DNA of 64,000 nucleotides from Hydnum rufescens UP504 (lineage: Eukaryota > Basidiomycota > Agaricomycetes > Cantharellales > Hydnaceae). Under the pieces are notes generated by a model. The model was not told where the DNA came from, made no database searches, and worked only from the letters and a program-made list of their open reading frames with translations. This document shows positions 20,181 to 33,456 of this stretch, in pieces (position 1 is the stretch's first letter; every line of letters starts with the position of its first letter). The translations under genes and the position numbers were made by a program. The stretch spans positions 1 through 64,000 of the forward strand of contig MU129012.1 in the NCBI GenBank assembly GCA_014904985.1, in the 5' to 3' direction.

Positions 20181-22375
20181 ATGGACTCAAGTGCAGAGCC
20201 ATCATCTCTCACCCACGATTATCATGGGATCTACCAGGTGCTTTCGTTACCGAGTGGCTCAAAATCCACGAGGCTGACTCAGGTTTCAGCGGGAAGTGGA
20301 GACCTTGAAGCAAACCTCAGCTTTGGCACTACCTAACTGCTGGCCAGAAGACATACAGCGATACAGACTGTAAATCCACCTATCTTCATGAGGTGCCAAT
20401 GGTAGCTTGACAGGATATGTTCTCAGACTCGGGGATCTATTAAATCGGAGCCTCAAAGAATGGTCCGACTTTGATCCAGTGGACACTCTTGTTCATGCAG
20501 AGGCAATACGCCGCACATTTTTTGGGCTCCGCAATGCCATCTACATTGCGCTCACAGGTGTATGTTAATGCCTCACCCATGGATTGTTTCACTCTTGGCT
20601 GCTGCTTACTTGTATACTCACATTGTAGGAGCCACCTACGCCCTGTGATGTGGATTATGACTGCATAGAAAGCAGTCTATGAGCCATTGTAGACTCGCCG
20701 GATATCACCCGCAGAGCCCGGGACCTACGAGGACGATCGGCCGAAAACTTCATGAATATCGTGATGTTGGTCAGTTCATTCTTTCTCTCAGCAAGCCGAT
20801 AACTAAAACCTTCATAGTTCCTGTGTAATCATTCGGCTTTCGGCTGGCGGGAGGATGTGGTCAAGCTCTTGGTAAACATTGCCGATGATGCCCAGACACT
20901 GCCATTAAGTGTGCAGCTGGAAAACACCCACCTCAAGAAAACCAAGATCATAGAAGGGGGGAAACGGAAGGGGGAGATCGCCCGGGGAGAGTATAAAAGC
21001 ATGTTGGTTGCGATAAAAACCATCTGCTTGGGATTAGAAGGGAACTTGGTGTCACAGAGAAAGGTTGTCTTTTCACCAAGGGTTTGAAGCATTTAACTAT
21101 TCTGACAGCCCTCTCAGAAATATTGGAGGGAAATCCTCATAAAGCTCATAGGATTCAAGGTTGATCACCCTAATGTGCTCCCCTTGCTGGGTGTTGTCAA
21201 TGGGATGGATTTGACCCTTGCATCTGAGTGGCAGGAGAATGGTGATCTCAATGCCTTCATAAACCATTTAAAGAAACATGGGGAACCGCCTGATTTCCCT
21301 ACACTTGTGATTTTCCCTTGTTATCCTCTTCCTTGATCCAAATACTGAGCACTTGCATCCAGTTCTGTGGCATAGCTGCTGGGATAGAGCATTTACATTA
21401 CCAAGTCCCTCCAATCACTCATGGTGGCCTCTGTGGGGTAAATACAGAGCCCAATTACATTTGGACACTTACCTATTTCTTCCCCTGCAGGATAACATCC
21501 TTATTAGAGCAAACAGAACACCTTGTATTACAGGCAGGAGCTTCTCCAAATTTCAGTACAAACAGGATAGGAGTCAAACTGCAAGTTTTGCCCCATTCCT
21601 TTTTAGGTATCCTCTTCTCTGATGCTATCAAGATTGGAATCCTCTCATGCCTCAATGATGGGTTTAGGTTTTGTGCACCTGAACTTCGTGAAGACCTTTG
21701 CTTTACAACAAGAACAGATATTTATGCATTTGGGATGACTCTTTTGGAAGCACTCACTGGTGACAGGCCTTTCCATGAACTGCACACTGATCCTCAGGTT
21801 ATAATTGCCCTTGTCAATGGAGAACGTCCATCACTCCCAGGCCCTATTCATTGGCCTTTATCTCATTACATTCATCTTATCAAGGAATGTTGGTGGGAAG
21901 ATAAGAAGAATCGGCCTGATATTAAACATGTCATATCCAAACTAACACATCCTGGAATCCCATTCCAACCAGTGCGTGTTGCTTGGGCTGAGCCCTGAAA
22001 TGATGCTGATGGTGTTGCCAAATAGATTCATACATCCACCCTATACATGGGCAGAGATTCACTCCAAAGAGTGAGTGTTGTTGGGCTGAGTTCTGAAATG
22101 ACACCAATGATGTTGCCACATAGTCTCCTGTACAGTCTCCATTGTCTAAAGTGGAGGCCCTTAAGCACAGGATTGAAAACAGATTCAACTTGGAAGTCAC
22201 AATTGGAGATGATTCTGATCCTGAGGCCCTCATTCCCTTTACTGTAGAGAAAAACACCATTCTTTTTTATAGTACCCTGATGCTTTTCTGCACAGATCTC
22301 TGGACCTGACCCTGATGATGTGCTTCAGGGGGTGGGTGAAGTGAAGAAAACAGCAGCTGATTGGGGTCTTACAAG
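20181..22375 (+). pseudogene. Tandem kinase gene 2, first half: helical domain and pseudokinase A
   Basis: Exons read as 20181-20237 (MDSSAEPSSLTHDYHGIYQ), 20290-20369, 20427-20557, 20639-20769 and onward. The helical region has SLKEWSDF and VDTLVHAEAIRRTFFGL. The kinase part has GEIARGEYKSMLVAIKTI (VAIK Lys kept), HPNVLPLLGVVNG, THGGLCGVN at the catalytic loop (Gly for Asp), no DFG (CITGRSFS), then CAPELRED and DIYAFGMTLLEALTGDRPF. So it is a pseudokinase by sequence. Damage: TGA at 20680-20682 where copy 1 has TGG, and GG instead of AG at the acceptor before EDVVKLL. The C-terminal part (ENRFNLEVTIGDD, VGEVKKTAADWGLTR) leads through a 59 nt intron (22376-22434) in frame into kinase B. The segment 21090-22880 is very poor in CpG. 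Confidence 0.8.
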
Positions 22376-22434
22376 GTGATATTGCTCCCACATCATGAAA
22401 TATTATTAACCCTAACACTATCTCCACAATGCAG

Positions 22435-24363
22435 CCCACAAATCCAACTACAAACCAGTACACAAACCAGCACTGAAACCAGTGCTGAAACCAGCACTGA
22501 AACCCGCACTGAAACCAGCACACAAACCAGCACACAAACCAGCCTACAACCTAGACAACCAAACAGAATAGTCAGATTTGACGATGGATCGGCCAGCAAT
22601 GATTCAATTGGCTGGCAGGGATTTACAGATGTCAGGGAGGAAAAATCCACTGAGGAGGAATTGAGGAACCAAAGGGTCCCCAGAGTGTATCAGGCATACA
22701 GACTGTTTTGGGCACCCCGACTGTATTGGGCAAGATGGGCCTTGATTTGGTCTCTTATTGATTTTCTCCTAACCATAGATCTTTCCAGCATCAGATATCG
22801 GTCCTTGAGACTCAAGGATTAGTCATTTTAGCATTGGCAGCACTGGGGGTAGGCACCCGGGACTCCACAGAGCTGTAAGTATAATCACCCAAGAGGTCAT
22901 GTGGCATCAGCTCAGTTCTGATAGCACTCGTGATTCCAGTGTGCTGGCTAGTCTCCGGCTTCTCGCAGTCAAAAGGAATGAATGGGCGCATTTCGATATT
23001 GTGGATGGCCTCATCCATGCCAATGCAATGTTCGAGACCATCGACTCCATTAAATGCAATCTTCAGTACGATCACCTCCCCGCACAGAGAGTGTACCCCG
23101 AGATTATCCCACCGAGCGACCTCCCCTACCTTCCCTACGTGATGAGAAGGGTCGAAAATGATGTAGCCTTGAGAACGAAAGCGACAGAGCTGCGGGGACA
23201 ACATGCTATCTCCTTCATGGATCTCTTGGTGGAGGTGTGTAGTAGTCTCAAGTTTCAAGTTTCAGAATCCAATTTGCCTTCTTTCTAAGGTTCTTGATAA
23301 ACATCCGGACAATGTTGGCCTTGGCGACCTCCTTAAGCTCTTACAGAGGATTGTCGAAGCTTCAAATCAGCTTCCATCGAAGTTACTGATCACCGGGATA
23401 ACCGACATGAGATATAGCAATCACGGAGGTGAAGCTACTATCTTCAGGTGTAGGTATGGAAATAGGGATGTTGCGGCGCGCGTAGTCCACGTGAGATCCA
23501 GTGTAGGTGGGTTCTTATTGATGTGTTGCCTATTTCTGACACCCTGGGAATCACAGCTGGACCATGTTCTGTCGGAGATAATCATTCATCGCCAGCTTAA
23601 AAATCGCCATATTTTGGAGCTTCTTGGCGTCATCAATACCGATCAGCACCCTCTGACCATAATAACGCCTTGGATGGAAAATGGACAAGCATCGAAATAC
23701 CTGACGACTCACCCGGAAAAATTCATGAAAGTGGTATGTCAATTCTGAGTTCATTCCCTTCATAAATCTCATGACGACTGGAATCAGGTCCGTGGCCTGT
23801 GTGCTGCTGTACAATACCTACACTGCTATGATCCACCTATAGTTCATGGAGATATAAAGCCGGTTGGTGACATTATCTTCCAGAATTGGAATGGGGGCGG
23901 ATCCTCATCTGTGGTGTTCGTATCTCAGTCGAATGTATTGATAGACGACCGAGGCGAAGCAGTGCTGAGTGACTTTGGGTTCACTCGCATCCGACATGAA
24001 GTGACACGAACTGGAACTCGGTCCGCCGCGGGAGGTGGAACGTTTCGATACCTCGCCCCAGAAATTTTTTCTGACGAGCTTCCACGAGCCAATGTGGCCA
24101 CCGATACCTATTCATTAGGGTTGACCATATGGGAGCTGGCATCCTCCGAACCGCCCTTTGCACACCTTAATGGGTACCTCGTTCTGGCTCGAGTCTCGAA
24201 CGGAGAGCGTCCCCCAAAGCCTGAAATGATCGGGACATTTGACAGCCAGTCCAAAGCCGGGAAAGCTATTTGGGGCCTTGTGGAGCAAATGTGGAGTCAA
24301 GATCCAAAGAATCGACCCCCTATGAAGTTTGTCAAGGAAAAGATTGACTTGATCGATGGGTAA
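22435..24363 (+). CDS. Tandem kinase gene 2, second half: kinase B with Arg for the VAIK lysine
   Basis: After the in-frame splice at 22434/22435 comes a Ser/Thr/Gln/Glu repeat linker, then a helical region (DIVDGLIHANAMFETID), then kinase B. N-lobe: GGEATIFRCRYGNRDVAARV, where Arg stands at the conserved Lys; SEIIIHRQL gives the helix C Glu. C-lobe: PPIVHGDIKP joined across an intron to SNVLIDDRGEAVLSDFGF, then LAPEIF, TDTYSLGLTIWELASSEPPF and DPKNRPPM. The stop is TAA at 24361-24363. I see no frame break in this half. Catalysis is uncertain: HGD and DFG are intact, but the phosphate-anchoring Lys is missing. The translational start for a protein without half A is not evident. Family: tyrosine-kinase-like type kinases expanded in Agaricomycetes. 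Confidence 0.72.
22446..22545 (+). repeat. 12 bp coding repeat in the inter-kinase linker
   Basis: About eight copies of ACAAACCAGCAC and variants encode TSTQ/TSTE repeats between pseudokinase A and kinase B. The linker of tandem kinase gene 1 lacks them, so they expanded in, or were lost from, one copy. The repeats are low complexity and probably a flexible spacer. Confidence 0.8.
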
Positions 24364-24752
24364 ATGTTTACGTACGATAGAGGATGGAACTGGCAGATCA
24401 GGAGCATCCCGTGCATCCATGGAAGGAGGCAAGAGGTGCATGACTGTCGAGTTTGCTACTCACTCTAATGTAATACTTGAATGAGGATTTCGAGCGTCGT
24501 GATGTATCTAGTCACAGAAGCAAGCCCTCAAAGAGCATGATTACTCTAAAGGAAAAGGGAACAACGACCTCAGGTACTTGCAATTCCACATATTATATAT
24601 ATACAGCACGGCCAAAAAAAAGGGGGTGGGATAATATACCGGCTGAAGGTCAGCTATGAAACAAAAAAACCGAGAGAAAGTCCCCAACAAAAACCCACAC
24701 AGTCACGGACACGGACAGAGAAAGATTACCCTCCAAGCAGAATAAATCATGA

Positions 24753-25496
24753 TCAATATCCCTTCAGCACCTTCAACCAGTATCGTGTCTACCGAATCCC
24801 TCAAATGCTTTGGCATTTGGATTCTCCCAGCAAGTTTTTGGACGTAGAGACTGATGCAGGAAGGTGAGGAGGAATAATCAATCACAAATGAACACTTTTG
24901 AAAAAAAAAAAAAGAGGCACCCATCATGGAAGGCTTGAAGAGGAAGACGAAAAGAGGGACACGTGGATGAGTAAACCATTTTCATAGTAGGGGGGAGAGG
25001 ATAGGGAAGCACTCAGGTGAACTGGAATCACCACTTATCGTCCGGCTTGGTGCCGAATATTTCCGGCGAGACCTCGGTCTAACTGTCTTGCCCAAGATAC
25101 TACTGAGCGTCTCGGTGTGTTCCTGAGGGGCGGGACTTTCGCCGTATGCATTACACGTCCTTCCTGGGGTATCATGATACAAATAAATGAGAAATGCGCG
25201 ACTCAAGCTCGTTCCATGGGGATTATTGGTGCGCGCCGGTGGGCTCGGATTTCAGTACCAGAAGAACCAAAGGAAAAAAAGGGGTTCGTCTGTCAGGACT
25301 TTTCCAGGCACTCGGGTGTATATATATCGAAGGAATGGACCCAGGATCCAATCTCGGCGGGGTGATGCAATTTTCGACGTGGATGGAATGGGAAGCTCCA
25401 GGATGAGCTCATCTCTGTCTTTGCGAAGGGGCTGCGAGGATAGACGGATAAATGGTGCCGTTAATAGGGAGATTGACATACCCCAGGTGTGGTGAG
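24753..25496 (-). pseudogene. NmrA-like 3' fragment joined to a kinase B fragment
   Basis: On the minus strand it matches the C-terminal exons of the NmrA-like gene at 27391-29070, including the block encoding YGESPAPQEHTETLS (about 25080-25150) and the ELPIPSTSKIASP region (about 25370). Homology ends at about 25496, where the plus-strand kinase B fragment starts in the opposite orientation. The N-terminal half, with the dinucleotide-binding site, is missing. Confidence 0.75.
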
Positions 25497-26678
25497 ATGA
25501 GAAATACCGAGAATGAGGTGGCCTTGAGAACGCAGGCGACAAATCTGCGGGGACAACCCGCTATCTTCTTCATCAATCTCTTCATGGAGGTATGCAATAC
25601 CCTTAAACTCAAGTTGTAAATATGAATTCATGCATGTTGTCCAAGGTTCTTGATAAACATCCAGACGGTATTCGCCGTGGCGATATCCTTAAACTCTTCG
25701 TCGAAGCTTCAAATCAGCTTCCGTCGCAGTTACTGATCGCCGGGGTAACCGACATGATGTATAGCGACGGAGGAGGTAAGGGCACTATCTTTACAGTGTA
25801 GGTATGGAAATAGGGATGTTGCGGCACGCGTAATCCACATGAAATCCAGGGTAGGTGGATGCTTATTGTTGTGTTGCATATATCTGACACTTGGGAATTG
25901 CAGCTGGTCGACATTCGGTCGGAGATAATCATTCATCGCCAGCTTAAAAATCGCCATATTTTGGAGTTTCTTGGCATCAACAATACCGATCAGCACCCTC
26001 TGACCATAATAATGCCTTGGATGAATAGTGGCCAAGAATCGAAATACCTAAAGACTCATCCGGAAAATTTCATGACAGTTGTACGTCCATTCCCTTCATA
26101 AATCTCATGATGACTGAAACCAGGTCCGTGGCCTGTGTGCTGCTATACAATACCTACACTGCTATAACCCCCCGATAGTTCACGGAGATATAAAGCCGGT
26201 TTGTGGCATTATCTTCCGGTATTGGCATGTGGCGAACCCTGACCTCTGGAATTGGTATCTCAGTCGAATGTATTGATAGACGAACAAGGTGTTGAGCGAC
26301 TCTGGGTTCACTCGCATCCGACATGAACTAACACGAACTGGAACTCGGTCCGCGGGAGGTGGAACGCTTCGATATCTCGCCCCGGAAGTTTTCTTCGGCG
26401 AGGTTCCGCCAGCCAACGTGGCCACCGATATTTATTCATTAGCATTGACAATATGGGAGCTGGCATCCTCCGAACCACCGTTTGCACACCTATCTAATGG
26501 GTTCCTTGTTCTGGCTCGAGTCGTGAAGGGGGAGCGGCCCCCAATGCCTACAATGATCGGGACATTTCATAACCAGTCCGAAGCCGGGAAAGCTATTTGG
26601 GACCTTCTGGTGCTAATGTGGAGTCAATACCCAGAATATCGACCACCTATCGGAGTCATCAAGAAGAAATTGACTTGA
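25497..26678 (+). pseudogene. Third, 5'-truncated kinase B copy
   Basis: It begins inside the helical region (MRNTENEVALRTQATNLRGQ), with no half A. It keeps NRDVAARVIHM (Arg for Lys again), SEIIIHRQLKNRHILEFLG and PPIVHGDIKP. Lesions: an insertion near 25795 shifts frame in the glycine-rich loop region, a deletion near 26290 shifts frame before the DFG, and the DFG itself reads GAC TCT GGG (DSG). The C-lobe (LAPEVFFGE, TDIYSLALTIWELASSEPPF) is readable to the stop at 26676-26678. Not functional as a kinase. Confidence 0.8.
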
Positions 26679-27390
26679 TCCATTAGATTCTGCTCCCAAC
26701 CTACACCCACGATCCAGCGTGTCGCATCATTCAAGACGTCTGGATTGCCAAGCGCACGTATTGACGCGTCCAAATGTTCAGGGCCGGGGATGGAGCTGGC
26801 GGACCGGGGGTATCCCGTGTAGCCGCCATGGAAGAGGCGCTCACTTTAACGTAATATTTGAATGAAAATTCCGAGCATTGTGGTGCATCTTGTCGCGTGC
26901 ACCACCAGGGATGAAAAGAAATTAAAGACGGTAGCACTGAGGGGAGGATTTTTTCTATCTTTCAAAGTACTTCAAGTCCTCCAGTGCATAAATACTCCAA
27001 AGGGAAACGACCTCAAAAAGTACCATTCCACATATTTTATGTATACAACACGGCCAAAAAAAGAAGGGTGGGTTGGGATATAATAATATACAATGTAGGC
27101 GCCAGAATTGATTGTCACTTTGAAACAAAAAATTCTACCAAATATCTAATACCCTCTCAAGTATCACCATCATGGATCGTGCACGCACGTCGCACGCACA
27201 CAACCATTCAAGCTCGATACCGTACGCGAACATTCACCCACATTTAACTGAGAGGTGGCAGCAATAATAGGGAAAAAAAAAAATCCGAGAGAGAAAATGT
27301 TGCTATCACAAACCCTACGGAAACGGACACGGGGATGGACAGAGACAGAGAGGGAACCAGAATACTCCCTCAAGTAGAGCAAAATCACGG
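26679..27390. other. Spacer between convergent kinase B3 and NmrA-like gene
   Basis: No gene is seen. Around 26860-27080 it is homologous to the spacer at 24480-24660 (TACCATTCCACATATT, ACACGGCCAAAAAAAG). This shows that kinase B, spacer and NmrA-like gene were duplicated together. Confidence 0.6.
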
Positions 27391-29070
27391 TCAATATCCA
27401 ATCAGCGCCTTCAATGCAGCATCGTGTCGAGAAAATTCCTCGAACGTCTTGGCATTTGGATTCTCCTCCCGGGATTTGCGATAATCTTGGACGTAGAGAC
27501 TGCAATCCAGGAGGACGAGGAAACATCAGCGAATGAGCAATTTTGGGAAGCAGGATGCTCGGAGACTGACCCATCGTGGAAGGCCTTCATACTGGAAAGA
27601 GAAAGAGAAAGAGGGCCAACCAGATGAGTAAACTGTTTTCTTAGTATGGGGGAGAGGGCGGAGAAACAAACTCACGTGAACTGGAGCCACCACTCATCCT
27701 CCCCCTCCTTGGTATTGAATATTTCCGGCGAGACTTCGGTCACTCTGACTGTCTTCCCCGAGACACGACTGAGGGTGTCGGCGTGCTCTTGAGCGCTGAG
27801 ACTTTCCCCGTAGGCACTATACGTCTTTCCTGAGATATTATGATAAAAATGAATGGACAAGGATCAGGGAATGCCGGGGTCGAGCTCATTCCAGGAGCCC
27901 TGAATTAGGATTATTGAGACGTACCGGTTGGCTCAGATTTTAGTGCCAGTAGAACCTAAATTTTAAAAAAAACACGGTCTGTTAGGACAGCTTGTTCAGC
28001 ACGTGGGTGTATATATATCGAAGGAACGAACCCAAGATCCAGTCTCGTCAGGGTCGAAAGAGGCAATTTTGGAGGTGGAAGGAATGGGGAGCTCCACGAC
28101 GAACTCGTCGCCATCTTTGCGAAGGAACTGCGTGGTCAGAGAGAGGGGGGGGTCAGTCGTACTGTTTTAAATATTCGTGTGGGGTTTGTGTACCCCGTGT
28201 GTAATGAGGTTAGAATAATAGAACGAGGTCAAGATCAGGCTGAATGGGACTTGTTTGGAACGAAGATAATCGGCCACTGAACAGTTATTTTTACCACGGT
28301 TAAATCAGTTGAAATCATAATTGCCAATTCCTCATACCAGTGACTTTGCTCTAAAAATGACATTGCATCCGCAGTCAATAAGTGAAGTGAACTACGATAG
28401 ACTTCAGGCACGCATACCTCAAAATGGGATACTAAGTACGGTTCAATATGCGGCAGAGTACTGGGGCGAATGTCGGAGATCAGGGAGACAGGCGACGATC
28501 AATAGGGGACAAACACACCTCCATACGAAATGCTGGACTCCTTCGGCCTCAGCAGCATCGACGAGGTTACGGCCGTGTTGTTCCTCGTGAGCCTGGGCTT
28601 CCCGTTGGTTTCCTTTGTGGATCCCATATAAACTCCAAACTATGTATAGGGTAAGAGAAGGAAGTGAATCTCGGACACGCTCCCAGAGGTGTATGGCTTA
28701 CAGTCTGGTAACCGAAAACGATCAGTCCGTGAGTACATGTCAGCATAACGATATCTTCGACTGTCAACACACCTGTTACGCCGAAAACGGCCCAGGCACC
28801 CTTGAAAGCGATCTTGAGAGATTCGACGTCTTCCAGGTCAGCAGCGACAACCTCTGCACCGAGAGCTTTAAGATCTGCAAGCAGTATCAACACGGAAATC
28901 CCATAGAGGAAGTCAAGACTTCGCAGACCTTGTGCCTTCTTGCTATCTACATTCCTGGTAAGGGCTCGAACGGCAAAGGTCCCCTCCTTGAGTAGAGCCC
29001 TTGCAACGCCACCACCTTGCGTCCCAGTGCTCCCAACGACGGCAACGATCTTCTTCGGGGTGGAGGACAT
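27391..29070 (-). CDS. NmrA-like NAD(P)-binding protein, intact-looking copy
   Basis: Starts [20 protein letters not shown], the Rossmann-type GxxGxxG, with VRALTR after strand 2. After a short intron follow DLKALGAEVVAADLEDVESL and AFKGAWAVFGVTG. A later exon encodes REAQAHEEQHGRNLVDAAEA then EGVQHFVW, the usual NmrA signature. The C-terminal exons give GKTYSAYGESLSAQEHADTL, SGKTVRVTEV and NPNAKTFEEFSRHDAALKAL, with a TGA stop at 27391-27393. At least six short introns are implied; exact borders in the middle are uncertain. NmrA/HSCARG-type proteins are atypical short-chain dehydrogenases that bind NADP(H) and usually act as regulators or redox sensors. A TATA box lies 45 bp upstream. Confidence 0.82.
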
Positions 29071-29114
29071 GGTAAGTTGGAACAATCTGGGAGAATTCGA
29101 GGGTTCCTTGACAT

Positions 29115-29121
29115 CTTTATA
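29115..29121 (-). promoter_or_regulatory. TATA box of the NmrA-like gene at 27391-29070
   Basis: TATAAAG on the minus strand lies 45 bp before the ATG at 29068-29070. Its place is right for a short 5' UTR. Strength is not tested. Confidence 0.5.
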
Positions 29122-30737
29122 GGTGTGGCAGCAAGCTATGACGCAATCGATATGACATAGTTGGATTGCACATCGAGCAGCATTTGGAAAGGCGTTACGT
29201 ATCCGGGTAAACTGAAAAAAAATAGGCGACGGTGAAACTCTTATCGGGGACCACGCTATGTTGTCGTTGGGGAGGACATGCTGATGTATTCTTTGACCAA
29301 GTTTTCGGGGGACAAGCGTCGTGGTCAGACATTCCCCTGGTCCGGGGTCCAGACTGGAGGCCGGGCATGATACAAGGGCCCATCAATCAAATCCCATTAC
29401 AATAACTGGGATCCAATGGGAGACGGCACTTTCCGTTGTTTCCTTTTTCGGAAGCCACCATGTCTAATCGTCTTCTTTGTTATGCCTAACGTATATTTAG
29501 ATATCCCCCTGACACATGCACAAGCTTTTTTCGATTGTTCGCTCACAACTTCCGGTCCCCCGGCCACATCCAATTTCATGGTACCTCTCTAAATTGGCCT
29601 GGGGAATGTTACTCTAAGAATATACGTATCAGTCAACCTACGGTTGGCAGAACTCGGGCACGCAAATGATCGCCGAATTTGGATCGACCCACCCAGAAAG
29701 ACGTAATTGCGATATTCGTGCCTCCTGTACATTCCAGGAGAATCACGGGGAGAAGTCCAATACCATTCCGAAAGGAAGCATCGCAGACATGTGGACACAT
29801 CGGCAGCGCGTCGGGACCAGCAAGTCACACCACCTCCGCCTCCCCTCAGGGAACAGACCGTGAAGCGCACGACGTGGGACACTCGTACGTCGTCTCCCCG
29901 AACACACTAAATCTGACGATTAATTGGCATCCCACGGCCCAAACCGCGCTTTCCCTTTCATCGCAGCTACGGGGGCTCGAAACTATAGCCATAACGTGGC
30001 CTGGGCCAATTTTGAAAAAGTCAACCATGTTCTCGTAAATGACGTATGCGTTCATTTAACTCCCACTTTCCTTCATTTAGCGGTCCCGACGTCGCCACCG
30101 CCATTGAATTGGGTTCATGTGGGGAGGACTACATTCCCGGTCCAAGAGCGCCCGGCGCATTAGATATTTTTTTGAAGAAAAAACACCAAAATGAAGAGAA
30201 CAAGATCTAGGAGAGCATGGCCCCAGGATTTCTCAGAGAAAACCAATTTCCTGAAACGTAAAAAGTACACGCGCAGGAAACGAAGCCGAGCCGAGCCGAG
30301 CCGGTGGCAATACAGTACAATCAATGGCAGTCAGGTGCTTCCCAGATTTCCAACACGAGTGCCTGGGAATCGCCCCCCCGGCAAAGAAGGCAAAGGGGTT
30401 CTCTCTCAACGCTCTGAGAATTCCCTTATCTTAGGCCAACTCCCCAGACGAGAATGACGAACACGTAAACTTCGGAAGCCTCTGGAATCCTGATCTAGAA
30501 TATATGGCCTCCATTCCGGAAGGGTAAGTGAGCACGTGACGAATCCCATCTGATTATCCGATTGGATTTGGCGGTGGAAGGACAGTTAGGAATTTGTTTG
30601 ATCCTATGTTGGAATGGTACAGAACAAGCATCATCAAGTAAGCGGAGTATATGGATTCCCTATGCGCCAGCTAATATACCTATTCCGGCAGGATGGCGCG
30701 AATGGCGCGCAAATTATCGAAACGAAAACTTATAGCC
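29122..30737. other. Unassigned region left of the tandem array
   Basis: No protein family is recognised on either strand. A short (GAGCC)4 run lies near 30286. The DNA has no copy elsewhere in the window, in contrast to almost everything around it. It marks the border between the kinase/NmrA modules and the 12 kb array. Confidence 0.45.
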
Positions 30738-30901
30738 AACGTCCATTGGGACACCACTTCATATTCAGGGACATCCACATCCTGAATCATCACGGTATGG
30801 TGGAATATGATCACCCAATCAATAAAGTATAATACAAATTTTGGTTAGGTAGGGTACGTAACTGCTATAGGATACAAATACAATATTTTCAGCGCAAGGG
30901 A

Positions 30902-32476
<1,575 letters not shown>

Positions 32477-32499
32477 TCATTGGATCGTTATTTGACATG

Positions 32500-32506
32500 T
32501 TTTATA
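32500..32506 (-). promoter_or_regulatory. TATA box of the U1 NmrA-like gene
   Basis: TATAAAA on the minus strand lies about 36 bp before the ATG. U2 has TATCAAAA at the same place, and U3 has lost the segment. The intact box therefore tracks with the intact gene. Confidence 0.55.
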
Positions 32507-32764
32507 ACCAAGTACGCGGAACATAACCTCAGAGCCCGATGACGCAGTCGATTGGCGTCATAAAGTCGCACAGGCGAGATCGATTGCTTGTACGACCAGA
32601 AATTGGGGACGAGGCTAGACCGCAAGGAGATAGAGACTTTGATAGACCAGGAAAGCCAGGGCTCCAAGTGATCACCCAACCTGCTATTAGCAGGCTACTG
32701 AGCGGTCCATGTCACGGTCACAGAGGCCCTTTCCAAAATCACTCTTTATCGAACACGGTGGTCA

Positions 32765-33456
32765 CACATAAGACTTCCCCCTGACAGGGATGAACTGTAA
32801 CAGGATGTGCATGCCCCCAACTTCACAGATCGAGCTGAATGACAGTTTCTGCAAGCGAAGGTGACTATCCACTGAGAATTTTCTATAGAGAGAAAGGAAT
32901 TTAAAATCAATTGACAATTCCTCATACCGGAGACTTTGCTCCAAGTATTGCACCTGCAATGGTAGGACAAAGCTCAATAAACTTCGTTTCCGGCGTCATG
33001 CCTCAGAATGGGATACTAGGTAGGGTTCAATACGCGCGAGGGTTCTGCGGGGGTGCCGGCCGTCAGACTCGGTAGCAGTAGGGACAAAAATGAACAAATC
33101 TCCATATGAAGCTATGGACATTTCAACCGCCTTGACAGGGTTATGGGCCATGCTTCCGCGTGGGTTTCCGTTTGCGATTCATCATGGATCAGAAATGGAC
33201 TCCGAACTAAGAACGATTGGGTCCTACAAACCCTTGAAAATAAGTATGGCTTGGAATCCACAATGGAAAACGATTAGTTTGTCGGACATCTCGATATAAT
33301 GACATCTGGAGTGTCAACACACCAGTATACCCAAAACGCCCCATGCGCCCTTGAAAGCCTGGGGTCCCATCAGTCAATAGGCTATTTATAAAGCTTCCCC
33401 TTTGGACACCAGTAGTTCCGAACAAGGCACAAGATCTTCTGCTGCGTTGAGGACAT
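32765..33456 (-). pseudogene. Second NmrA-like remnant, U1
   Basis: The minus-strand start MSSTQQKIL is followed, one frame off, by GTTGVQRGSFINSLLTDGT, which runs directly into PGFQGRMGRFGYTGVLTL. Intact paralogues have about 40 residues and an intron between these blocks, so an internal deletion has fused them. The downstream part is a short degenerate stretch. It lies head to head with the membrane-protein gene at 34174. The same fused structure recurs in U2 and U3. Confidence 0.7.
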
